A DNA stretch of 64,000 nucleotides from Fallopia convolvulus (lineage: Eukaryota > Streptophyta > Magnoliopsida > Caryophyllales > Polygonaceae): assembly GCA_964016875.1 (NCBI GenBank), contig OZ024728.1, positions 27,265,328-27,329,327 of the forward strand. The letters run 5' to 3'. Below, in pieces: positions 10,007-19,636 of this stretch. Below the pieces are notes generated by a model. The model ran no database searches, was not told the DNA's origin, and saw nothing but the letters and a program-made list of their open reading frames with translations. Made by a program: the position numbers and the translations under genes. How positions within the stretch are numbered: position 1 is the first letter of the stretch; every line of letters starts with the position of its first letter.

Positions 10007-11981
10007 GCGTAGGACAGCTGAAGAGCGTTACCTCCAAAGTTGAGATTAAGAGAATGCAAAGCAGTGGCTACACATGAAGAACTAGCTAAGCAGATTGCTG
10101 AACTCTGCTTGGAGATAGAAGAGATCCAGAGAGAAAGGAAAACCATAGCTGCTGGGGCATATGAAGAAGCTAATTACATGAGGGGTCCCTATAGGAACCA
10201 AGTATATAATTCTTATGCAGGGAGGAATTACAATCAGCCCACTTGGGGCAATTATGCATACGGCCAAGGGAGCCAACCTCCTCAACAAGAACAGATGGTT
10301 CCACCTTATAGACCCCATGGCTACCAAGAGCCACCATCATGGGCACAAGGGTTACAGGAAGGCATTAACGGAGTCCATAACAAAGTTAACGAATTTCAAG
10401 CCAACCTTAACAACCAAATGAAAAGATGGGGAGAGTTCGATGTATGGAAGAAGAGTGTTGACTCGCAGCTAGGGAACCTAGCCGCACAGATTTTGAAACC
10501 AACCTTAATAGCGGCCATGCACCTTAGGAGCGGAAAGACACTACCAGAGGGTATCAATGCCAAGGAGAATAGCCCCGAATTTGAAAAGGACGCCACGGCC
10601 CAGGTCGACAACGAGCCAAAGAGGGTCGTTACCGAGCCTGAACAACTCGGTACCGATACCCCCAGGGTCGTTAACGATCCCAGCCCAGGTAACTATTCTA
10701 CACCGAACTCCTCTCTTAGTCCCAGGCACGCTACCGACCCCACCAGGGTCGGTACCGACCCCTTATCTGCATCGATCGACTCTCTTGTAGATTCGGTAAA
10801 GCCTAGATCCGGGTTTCTCTCTATCCCGAGTCCGTCAAAAACTCTTCCTTTCCCGATCAAGAATTCTAATGATGTTACAGAAGGAAAGTTTAGACGTTTT
10901 TTCAAAATTCTTCAAGGGTTAAATATTTCAATTCCATTTACTGATACCCTTAATGAAATGCCTGCCTATGCTAAATTTTTGAAAGAGATTTTAAGCAGGA
11001 AACGATCTATCTCAGAGCTGGATAATGAGGTTCATTCCATAAAGCTCCCTGAAAAAAGCTCGGTGATCCAGGTAAGTTTGCAATTTCAATTGTTATTGGG
11101 ACTCACCGTTTTAATGCTCTATGTGATTTAGGTGCAAGTGCTAGTTTATTACCATTGTCTATCTGGACCAAGGCTAACATGGGACCACTGGAGCCTGTCG
11201 ATATGAATCTTTATATGGCGAATGGATCATGTTTCAAAGCAACCGGAGTCGTTGAGGATGTCCCCATTCAACTTGGCAAATTCTTTGTCCCAAACGACTT
11301 CATTGTTCTAGATATGCCTGAAGACTCTATGGTGCCAATCATTCTAGGCAGACCATTCTTAGCCACCACAGGGGCACGTGTAGATGTTAGGAAGGGACTT
11401 CTCACGTTTGATAATGGAGAAGAGAAGGTCGAATTTCATTTCAATTCGCCCATAAGCGAAGTGGCTAGTTGTAGTACTGAGGAGCCTACCGACCCATAAG
11501 GGCTCGTTAACGACCCCTCTCTGAGTGCAGCAACGAGCAAAATCAAGGATGTCACATCTACCGAGGAGCCTACCAACCCCCCATGGGTCGGTAACGACCC
11601 TTATTTGAAGGAGTACGGAACAAGAAGTGGATCTAGGCACGACATCGAGTCACTTCCAGATCTAGCAAAGTCGTTAACGACCCACATACCCTCGGTAACG
11701 AGCCACTTCCCGAATGACGCTAGTGAATTTTCTTATTCTTATCCAATCAATTCTGGTCATGATCCCTTCTCCTATCCTTGTGCTATAGTAAATCCTATTG
11801 TTAGTACTGTGAAGGAGTCAAAACCTCCTTGGTTTTCGGAATTTACTAACCCTGTTGTAGTATTACCAAGCATACTTATTGATGATTGAGGGCCAAATAT
11901 TTTAGAGAGAAGCTATGATGTTTTTCAGGCTAAGTATGGGGTTTCTTATGATCCCTTTGATACTAGATGGAAGCCACCATA
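10007..11981 (+). pseudogene. Capsid-less gag-protease polyprotein
   Basis: The reading frame resembles the gag N-terminus (a helical ELAKQIAELCLEIEEIQ segment) but jumps directly to EEANYMRGPYRNQ, the sequence that follows the zinc knuckle in the copy at 4007-6698. The whole Retrotrans_gag capsid is therefore deleted. The linker carries palindrome-encoded repeats such as RVVNDP and RVGTDP. The conserved EGKFRRFFKILQGLNIS and LNEMPAYAKFLKEIL blocks follow. A 2-nt insertion near 11050 (A6 run) shifts the frame ahead of the protease: CDLGASASLLPLSIW (11129 onward), KFFVPNDFIVLDMPED, LGRPFLATTGARVDV (11340-11385). A TAA (about 11498) and a TGA (11887) break the tail. An early frame break also occurs near 10040. 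Confidence 0.75.
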
Positions 11982-11984
11982 GAG

Positions 11985-12052
11985 CCGAGGTAAGTTCGTC
12001 GGGCTGACGACGTTAAAAATAGCGCTTACGCGAGGCAACCCGGTTTTAGTAT
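11985..12052 (+). promoter_or_regulatory. Conserved splice donor and stem-loop block after gag-protease
   Basis: CCGAGGTAAGTTCGTCGGGC, TGACGACGTTAAAAATAGCG, CTTACGCGAGGCAACCCGG. GT at 11990-11991 fits the plant donor consensus. A matching acceptor TTTCTATAG ends at 13160, seven bases before the ORF2 start codon, which would define a 1171-nt intron. The same block follows gag-protease in both minus modules. Confidence 0.5.
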
Positions 12053-13160
12053 AGTTTAGATTTTTCCTTTCTTTTTAGATCTTTTTCCTAGCTTTCTTTT
12101 GAGTTTTAGTAGTTTTTAAGGTAGCCAGATAGAATTGTTTTTGGGCTCACTTGAAACAGGAGTTGGGCTCGGAAAATCACTCGAAAGAGGATACGCAGGC
12201 TCGTTAACGACCCAGTTCGGCGACCCGAAAAAGGAAACGGGCAGGTAGGTATTTTTAACCTAATCTATCCTATATCTTTTCACTTATGCCGCCTCTTTCA
12301 CCCTCTTCCCCTACCTCTAGCCCTCTCCCATAAAACCCTTCCAAAATTCCCAAATCCCCCTCTCAAATTCTCAATCCAAAGCTCAAACCTCTCAAATCCT
12401 ACCGGTTTTCCCCTCCACCGACCGGAATTTGCACCACCGCCCTACCCCCGAAATTCACCCCGTTAACGAACCCGCAACCGTGCATTCGTTACCGGCGAGA
12501 AATTAAGCTCGTTAACCACTCCCAAATTCAAATCTCGTTCTTCAATTTCTCGATCCAACGGTATGAATTCTAAACCCTAACTCTCTATTTGCAAGATTTA
12601 TGAATTTAGGGGTAAAAATTTCATATTTTAATCTTGTAGGTAGTGGTTGAATGGCATGTTTATTTTGCTCAATGATCTTTGTGCTAATTATACTGGTGGT
12701 TGATCTTGATTTATGTTGGTTTGTTCTTGCTTGATTCTCGATTGAAATTTGATTAGGAAAAGCATGAATTACCTTATTCTAGAATTGAGTGATGTTCACC
12801 ATGAGTTTTTGGGCAATTATAGCATGTTCGGGATGGGTAATCGAGCAAGTATGGGGTGCATATACCTGATTGTGTGTCTTATGTAGGATTGTGTGTGATG
12901 CATGCTTGATTTATTGCATCATTCGGGAGTATTTAGCACTTTGAAACTGCGACTGGTTCTCGCACAAGCTCGTTAACGACCTGTCCAGGCTCGTTAACGA
13001 CCCTGCAAAATTGCCTAGTCCAAAACACCAGTCCAGGCTTGTTACCGACCCCAGTTGGGTCGTTAACGAGGCACTTCGAGAGCAATTTAGAGACCAAGTA
13101 TGGGGTCTCTTTTCTATTGATTTGTATGGATCTTATCTTTGTCAATTCATATTTCTATAG
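12053..13160 (+). mobile_element. ORF2 leader / possible intron (non-coding)
   Basis: No gene. The region is pyrimidine-rich (12290-12420), then AT-rich, and ends in a 3' splice-acceptor-like TTTCTATAG. Palindromes TCGTTAACGA sit at 12201, 12970, 12991 and 13060. Homologous to 6720-7760 on the minus strand. Confidence 0.55.
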
Positions 13161-13166
13161 GTCCAT

Positions 13167-14696
13167 ATGGCAAGTTCTAGCCGAGCAGCAACTAGAGCCG
13201 ACAAGAAGAAGAGGACACAACGGTCCTCATCTCCTCCGCGCATGGACAATGTGATCTTGCGCACTCAAGCACAAGCCGACCGATTCAATGCCGTATTAGA
13301 CAAGGACCACTACACTAGGTGGTTCTCAAGGTCGAGTGCTAAGGCAACGAGGCTTTATGACGATGTCAAGGAGGCCTTTTCTATTCTTGGCGTGCCTCAC
13401 TTGTTGAAGAAAGAAGAGGTACCGCACTTCCCGGCTCTCACTTCCGAGTTTCTGGCTACTCATGAGACAAGATTCCCGACAAAGACTTCGACATGATGGA
13501 TTAGATTCAGGCTCGGCAATGTTAGTCGTGAGTTCAGTATGGAGGAGTTCAATGGTATTCTCGAGCTCCCTAATCCTTCTCGGGACTACAACATCAAGGA
13601 CTACAAGGTGACAAGGACTTGGAGCTACATCACCGAGGAAGTAGAGCCTTCCACTGCATCACTTTCCGGGGCTAGCATCATCAACCCCATTTTCCGGATC
13701 ATTCTCCGAGTCCTAGCTGCTACATTTTGGCCTAAGAGAGAGTTGAACATGCCAACGAGGATGGAAGTTGCATGCCTCTGAACCATACTATTTGAGGATC
13801 CCGCCCCCATTGAACTTGGGGTATGAATGGCTCCAATATGTGGAGAAACAAGGGATGAAGTCAAAGGAAGTATGGTGTGGTAACTTGGTTAGTCTCTTGG
13901 AGACCAACCTTGGAGTCGATCTCCCCCTCTACCCGCCGTCTCATGCCCAATTGCTCAACAGGAACTACTGGTTTAGCTCCAACATTTTTTCTAAGTTCAA
14001 GGCCGAGATGTCATACCCATGCTGGACAAGCTGGAGCTGCTATACGTACCGAACTGGTACGAGACATGGACGGGTCATGCTTTCCCGTTAGAGCATAAGC
14101 CGCAAGATGAGCCATCGCTTAGGCCGTGTGAGACACGATTTGAGAGGGAGGGAGAAGCTATGGACGAAGATGATGATGAGAATGAGGCAGCTATAGAGGC
14201 GGGCACGGAAGAGCTCGACATCGAGGAAGACGACCTCGACACAGAGATTCTGGGCAATAACAGCTTCATTAACGAGCCCACCAAGGTCGTTAACGACCAC
14301 TTCGAGGCTACTACCAAGGCACACAGCTTCGGTAACGACCCCCCGCAGCCACCTGCTGAGCCAAACCCTTATGATCTTATGCCCTACAATCCGGTAATTT
14401 TTCAAGACCATTTCCAGTCTCACAACCACTACCAACCACCTCCTCAGCCCGCTTACACTGGATTGGGTATCCCGCCTCCATGGGCCGAAGATCTTTCGTC
14501 TCAGATGCAACAACTTAACCTTCAGCAGACAGACATTCACCAGAGGATGGATAGGTTGGAGAGTGTCTATTCTGCTCGCATGGCGTTGGATGATGCGAGG
14601 CATCAGCAGAGAGAGGTGGATGATGCTGAGCGTTGGAGGACAATGTATGACTTTATGAGGAACTTCGAGCACCGATTCCCACCACCAGGGCGCTGA
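13167..14696 (+). pseudogene. Second ORF in the env position (Athila ORF-1 / plant transposon-protein type)
   Basis: The product starts MASSSRAATRADKKKR with a basic N-terminus, then HYTRWFSRSSAKATRLYDDV, then FRLGNVSREFSMEEFNGILE, a pattern I associate with the ATHILA (PF03078) and putative plant transposon protein (PF20167) families. The C-terminal part has an acidic stretch (DEDDDENEAAIEAGTEELDI, around 14160), a Pro/Gln/Tyr-rich segment and a helical tail ending FEHRFPPPGR. An in-frame TGA at about 13494 and at least two frame changes (about 13780 and 14020) break it. In complete Athila elements an ORF here follows pol and is called env-like. No signal peptide or membrane segment is visible here. 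Family assignment is by pattern only. Confidence 0.6.
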
Positions 14697-16391
14697 TTCA
14701 GTTTTTGAGTTGTTTCTTTCTGCTTCAAAAGTCTTGTAAGTTTTTCTCTTTCTTTTTCTTTTTCTTTTCTATTCTTTTCTTCTACTTATTTTTATTATAG
14801 TGGGGACACTGTAATTTTAAGTATGGGGTGGGAAAGGGTAGAAATCTTGTGTCTTGTTTGTTTTATGTGTCTTGTGTGTTTTAAGTAGTTTTTTGTTTCA
14901 TAATAAAAAAAGCAAAAATCACAAAAAAATTGAAAAATTTGAAAATTCCAAAAAGAGTTTTTTTTTGAATGGATAGATATCCTTTTCTTATGGTTCTATG
15001 ATAGTGGTTGCTAGCATGATCATATAATTCCTTGCACGCATGTCTTTGATAGTATAGCCTGATTCTCAATGTGAAGTTGTTTTATAGAGGAATAGCAATT
15101 GATGAAATTGAGCATGTATACTTTTTAGCATAAGTGATGCAATCCAAGAAATTTCTACCTTGTGAGTTATATTTTTGGCCTTATAGGGAGAAAATAAAAA
15201 AAATCCCTCTTCTTTTCTTGTGTGATTTTACTCTCTTTATGCATATTTTCTCTTGGAATTGTGATGATTATCTATTACTTGAGACCTGTATAAGATTTAT
15301 TAGTTCATTACATGTGAAATCATATGATAAAGAACTTAATTTTTCATAAGCCCTATTAATCCATATCCACCCTTATCATGATCCTTCCTTTGAAGCCAAT
15401 TTGAGCCTTATAGCCTTTTATTTTTAGCTCCACAAAATTATTCCCTAGCCAAGATAAGCTTGACCCTATCCGGGGATTAGGACTTAGATTGGAGAGGTTT
15501 GTTTTGTAGAGTGAAAAAGATATGATTGGTTTGAAATTAAGGGTTTTTTAGAAGGGTAGATTGGAAGTCTCTTGTGTTATTTTGTAAAAAGATCTCTTGG
15601 TAAGAAAGGATGCATAAAAGAAAAGTCGTTGTTGAAAAAAGAGAAAGAGAGTGTACACGATGAAGCTCGTTAACGACCAAGTTGGTTCGTTAACGAGGTT
15701 GCGTGAGCTAATAAAAATAAAGTGAAAAAAATAAGAAAAAAGGATCTGAAAGAAATATGAAGAAAATAAGGGAATAAGTTATGCATATGTGTTTAATAGA
15801 TAAGCCAGAGATTCTTTTGAGTTGTTTTATGAGACTTTCTAGGATATGTTGTGTGAGTAAAATAAAAGTGCATAATGAAGAGAGAGTTTGGTTTATATGA
15901 TGAGTGTTTTGTTAGGTGTGAGTTTTTAGGAGTTTTGATTCCCGGATATTATTAGCACCACATAGCCAAAATATTTCCACGCCTTATTTGTCTTTACCAA
16001 GCCCCATTACAACCCGGTCGAATGGAAGCTTCTATGAAGTTTTTCATTGAGACAAAGCTTGTTTTGACAAATCTTAGGTGGAGAGTTTGGTGATATAAGC
16101 TCCAATTTCTATGAGTTTTTGTATATAAGACGAGTTGAGAGTTGAATTTATAAGCCTAAACACTTGAGAGTTGAGAGAAACACATATTTCCCATGAGAGG
16201 TTGAATTGTATTTTGCTTATGTCTATTTGGTGTATATATGTGTGATGACGTTAATGGTCATTTGCTATTTTATGCTATGTTTTAGATGTTGCTTTTAAGT
16301 TGATGCCTATTTGCTTGATTAGTATGGTTGTTTGGTTTGATTATTGTTTAGTGATTGCTTGAGGACAAGCAAGTCTAAGTATGGGGTATTT
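14697..16391 (+). mobile_element. 3' non-coding region and polypurine tract of the plus element
   Basis: No gene. AT-rich, with a pyrimidine run at 14740-14790 and palindromes at 15667 and 15687 within 30 bp. The last segment, GAGGACAAGCAAGTCTAAGT (16350-16369 approx.) then ATGGGGTATTT, is the polypurine tract before the LTR. The same tract is found at 2094-2125 on the minus strand. Confidence 0.65.
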
Positions 16392-17174
16392 TGATATTCG
16401 TGTTTTTAGTATAGTTTTTGGCATGTTTCTTAGTTTTTTTAGGTTTAGTTTTAGTAGTTTTTAGAGTTAGTTTTGTGTGTTTTTGGATAAGTTTGCATAT
16501 TTTGTGAAAAGTATGGAAGCTACTCCGTTTTGTGTCTTTTTGTAGGTTTTGAGCAGGAAAGAGTGCTTTTTAAGTTGGATTGGAGCATTGTGGTGGAGGT
16601 CGGAAGAATATGAAGATAAGGAAGTCAAAATCCAAGGTTTTAAGTGAAGAAGAGTTGAAGAAAGCCAAATCCCAGGGCTCGTTAACGAACCTGTGAAGGG
16701 TCGTTAACGAGGAATAAAGATAGAATTTTTGGATGGATTTTGTAATTCCTACCGGCCCTGTGCGGAAGTCGTTAATAATGATTCCGTGTCGGTAGGGTTT
16801 TAAATGATTTTGGGCTTGTCATATCTTATATCTTATATCTTGTTATCTTTTTAGAGTAAGTTTTTATCTTTTAGGTTTTTAATAGATAGCTTTCTTAGTA
16901 TAAATACCCTTCTTTCTAACCTAGAAGGGAGAGGACGATTTTTATTTTCTTTAGGAGAGCCGAATTGACAAGGTCGAGTAGAAGTACTGCGAGCCAAGGT
17001 CGATCGAGAGAGAGAAGTTTGGGTCGTTAGTCGGATTTGCTCGGGGTTTTGTTTTGTGTTTTCGGTTTCTTCAGGATATTGTAAGACGATTTTTCTCTTA
17101 TTAATTTTAAGTAGTTTTGTCTCAGCGCGGTCTTGACTTATAAGTTTATTTGTTGTCAAGAAACCCTCTCAACA
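16392..17174 (+). mobile_element. 3' LTR of the plus element
   Basis: It begins TGATATTCGTGTTTTTAGTA and ends ACCCTCTCAACA (or CTCTCA at 17171, where identity with the 5' copy stops). Length is about 783 bp. TATAAATA lies at 16899-16906. Palindromes TCGTTAACGA occur at 16679 and 16701, spaced 22 bp as in the 5' copy. The LTR is about half the length of the minus-element LTRs but shares both ends with them. Downstream bases (17175 on) are gag of the minus element, on the opposite strand. Confidence 0.85.
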
Positions 17175-17984
17175 AGTAAGCAAGTTGATGTTGTTCTTTG
17201 TCTCAACGTTTATACCCTGAAAGAATATCGCTTGTACAACGTATTGCGGTTGTCCATGGGTGGGGCATTGCCTCAGCATCTCCTTGAATCACTCCCATGT
17301 CTCCACAAACGTCTCGTTAGGCAGATGGTGATAAGAGGTAATACGCTTTCTTAACTCCGTAGTCTTGTCAGGAGGGAAGAACTTAGTCATCAACAGGTCA
17401 TGCAAGGTTCTCCACGTCCTTACTGATCTAGGAGGTAAGCTTTGTAGCCAACTCAGGGCCTTACCTGCAAGAGACCATTTAAAAGCTTTTAGTTGGACAT
17501 ATACTAAAGAAACACCATCAGCAACAATGGTGTCACATAAATCAATAAAATTATGAATATGCTCCATAGGGCACTATGTTGGTTTCCCTTCAAATTGAGC
17601 TCGTTTTATTAAGGATATAAATTGAGATTTAATCTCAAAGGTCTTTTCTATCTCGGGAAGCACTATTGCGGATTTTGGCACACTCAATTCCGGATGAATA
17701 TATTGTTTGGCATTCCTCGGGATAACGTTCAATTGTTCTTGTAAACGAGTATTGTTTACTCGTTCACATTCAGCGGCAGCAGTAGCAGCAGCGTCTCGAT
17801 CAGCTTGTAACGCCTCCATCTGCCTACGGAGGGCGTTCATCTGCTCGGCCATCTCCACAAGTGTAGCGGCCATCGTACGATTTTCTCGCCTCCTGCGATG
17901 AAGAACACGTTCAGGCTCAGAATAATAATCAGATTGGTCAAATGCAAGCTGACGTCTTCCTTCTTGCATAAGCTGAGAAAACAA
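17175..17984 (-). pseudogene. gag N-terminal half (first minus module)
   Basis: Translation starts at MQEGRRQLAFDQSDYY (17969) just after a TTTTCTCAG acceptor-like site, or at an upstream in-frame Met (17984). A helical segment (LVEMAEQMNALRRQMEALQ) is followed by a capsid start (PELSVPKSAIVLPEIEKTFE), a stop near 17574, then FKWSLAGKALSWLQSLPPRS ... TTELRKRITSYHHLPNETFV. It is cut at 17175 by the inserted plus element; its continuation lies at 9206-7831 but lacks the zinc-knuckle region. Confidence 0.75.
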
Positions 17985-18063
17985 ACAAAACTAAAAAAAT
18001 TAGAAACAAAAACCGGGTCGGGCTATTCCCAAACCCACAAGTAATAAAACAAGCATTGTTGCT

Positions 18064-18081
18064 TCCCCGACAACGTCGCCA
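18064..18081 (-). other. tRNA-Asp-type primer binding site
   Basis: Minus-strand sequence TGGCGACGTTGTCGGGGA differs at two positions from TGGCGCCGTTGCCGGGGA, the complement of the 3' end of plant tRNA-Asp used by Athila-type elements. It lies 3 nt inside the LTR end (CCAACA, then AAT). Confidence 0.75.
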
Positions 18082-18084
18082 ATT

Positions 18085-19545
18085 TGTTGGTAGGGTTTCC
18101 CAACAACAAATAAATGTGTAGTAAAGACCCCGCTGTGTATAGGGAGGTCAGGATCGTCCATGGGAAGCAAGTTATGTTTGATTACTATTCTAGAAAGCGG
18201 AAAAACTCGAAATTAAAACAAAGCAGAGAAGAATCAGGCAGATAACGATTAAGACACGTCGGTGCCGACCTTGTCGGGGTCGGTATCGATGTTGAATTAA
18301 GACTCGAACAAAGCAAACAACGCAAGACAAACACAGGTTCGGTACCGACCTAGCAGCCTCGGTAGCGATGCAAACACAGAGCGAAAGAAAGTGTGTCGAA
18401 TGAGAAAAACGATCTAGGACAAGGGTCTACCACGACATAGTCATGCAATTAAGATAGTGTGAATTATGAATAACATGCCTTGAACATAAAGCTATCAACT
18501 TTGGTTGATTAAAGCAAGCAAATCAATTGACTTTCATGAATTAATTCACTCTCTACTTATTTTTGATCCAAAGTTCGTAACTTTCGTAAACAAACAATAT
18601 CAACATTCAAGATTATAACTTTCTCTTTCGTTTAAGCAATAAACTCGAATTACATCGACTTTCGTCAAAGCATAAACACAAAACAAGCATATAGAAGATA
18701 AAAGGCATTCAATCATTCATCACACATCAATCATGCACAATCATGTCGGGTTTTCAACCCCGACCCTAGAAAAGGGAACTACTCACACATGATTGAAAAG
18801 AAACAAACAATAAGATTAAAAGAGAACATCATATGAAACCAAACAAAGCTTACTTGAAATTAAAACTCGAAACTTGTCTTTTGAACACAAACTTCTTCTC
18901 CAAGTAATATACAAAACAAACTAGAAAACTAAAACAACCAAAGAGAAGTGTGTGTTTTCACGTCTCTAATGTGTTCTCCAACTGACTAACTACTCAAAAC
19001 TAGGTTAAAACAAAGGTATTTAAACTAGAAGGGCTATCTATAAAGTTTCCATAAAGATAGAACTTCCTAAACTAAAAAGATTACGGAATAAAAATATAAA
19101 AATCTCGAAGTCGGTGTGCCTACCGACACAGGGGACCCTCAGTATCGACCCTCTCAGGCTCGGTAGACTCTTTGATGAACTCCTCTTGATTCGTCTTGCT
19201 GTAGACCTCGGTACCGAACCCACAGTGTCGGTATCGAGCCTGTTTTTGTTGATCTTTTGTACATTTTCATAGCCTCTTTTGAGTTTTCCGAGATCGTTTA
19301 AAGCGTCTTCTTTCCTTTCCTAGCTTGCCCATGCTCCGCTACCTTCTCTCTATCTCAATGTCCTTTGAATGCTCCTATTCTGCTTCAAAAACCTACGAAA
19401 AACACAAAAACACAGTAGCTTCCATACTTCTCACAAAATATGCAAACTTATCCAAAAACATATAAAACACACACTAAAACTCAACAAAATTAAGCTAAAC
19501 AACTAAGAAAAACACTTAAAAACTATACTAAAAACACAAACATCA
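18085..19545 (-). mobile_element. 5' LTR of the minus element
   Basis: The LTR runs TGATGTTTGTGTTTTTAGTA (from 19545 down) to ...GGGAAACCCTACCAACA at 18085, 1461 bp, with TG...CA ends and the primer site adjacent. Its start matches the plus-element LTR start at 16392 (TGATATTCGTGTTTTTAGTA). A TTTAAATA motif (minus strand, about 19018) may serve as TATA box. Palindromes lie at 18276, 18339-18348, 19208-19217 and 19229. Confidence 0.8.
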
Positions 19546-19636
19546 ACTCTTTCTCACCATCTTCCTCAACTATCCTTCCACAATTCTCTCTCTCAAAAAA
19601 CCCTAATTCTCACAAATCTTCATCTTTCTCACAAAA

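Larger units (their letters stand above)
9207..17174 (+). mobile_element. Plus-strand Athila-like non-autonomous retrotransposon nested in the minus element
   Basis: Order is 5' LTR remnant (9207-9769), leader, capsid-less gag-protease (10007-11981), donor/stem block, ORF2 leader, ORF2 (13167-14696), 3' non-coding, polypurine tract, 3' LTR (16392-17174). The LTR remnant and the matching 563 bp of the 3' LTR differ at about 15 sites by eye (about 97% identity), so the insertion is young relative to its minus-strand host. It lacks capsid, RT, RNase H and integrase, and would need all of these in trans. The 5' boundary is lost, so no target duplication can be shown. Confidence 0.8.
797..19545 (-). 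mobile_element. Composite minus-strand Athila-like retrotransposon, nested by a plus-strand relative
   Basis: Minus-strand order is LTR (19545-18085), tRNA-Asp-type primer site, gag N-terminal half (17984-17175), interruption by the plus element (17174-9207), gag C-terminal half plus protease (9206-7831), ORF2 leader (about 7700-6720), a second complete gag-protease module (6698-4007), 3' non-coding DNA, polypurine tract, LTR (2093-797). Two gag modules between unequal LTRs point to recombination between related elements. No reverse transcriptase, RNase H or integrase ORF exists anywhere in it, so it is non-autonomous. Assignment to Athila rests on the primer site, gag/protease style and an ORF in the env position. 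Confidence 0.7.

Noticed and set aside
11040..11075. A6 run before the protease as a programmed gag-pro frameshift site
   Set aside because: The minus copy at 4007-6698 encodes gag and protease in one frame at the same place (GAG AAA CTC), so the 2-nt gain in the plus copy is a mutation. The run is also not a canonical slippery heptamer in the gag frame.
797..19545. LTRs at 797-2093 and 18085-19545 as the sister pair of a single insertion
   Set aside because: They differ by ~160 bp in length and many substitutions, and the outer 5-bp flanks (ATACT, ACTCT) do not match. Recombination between elements is more likely.
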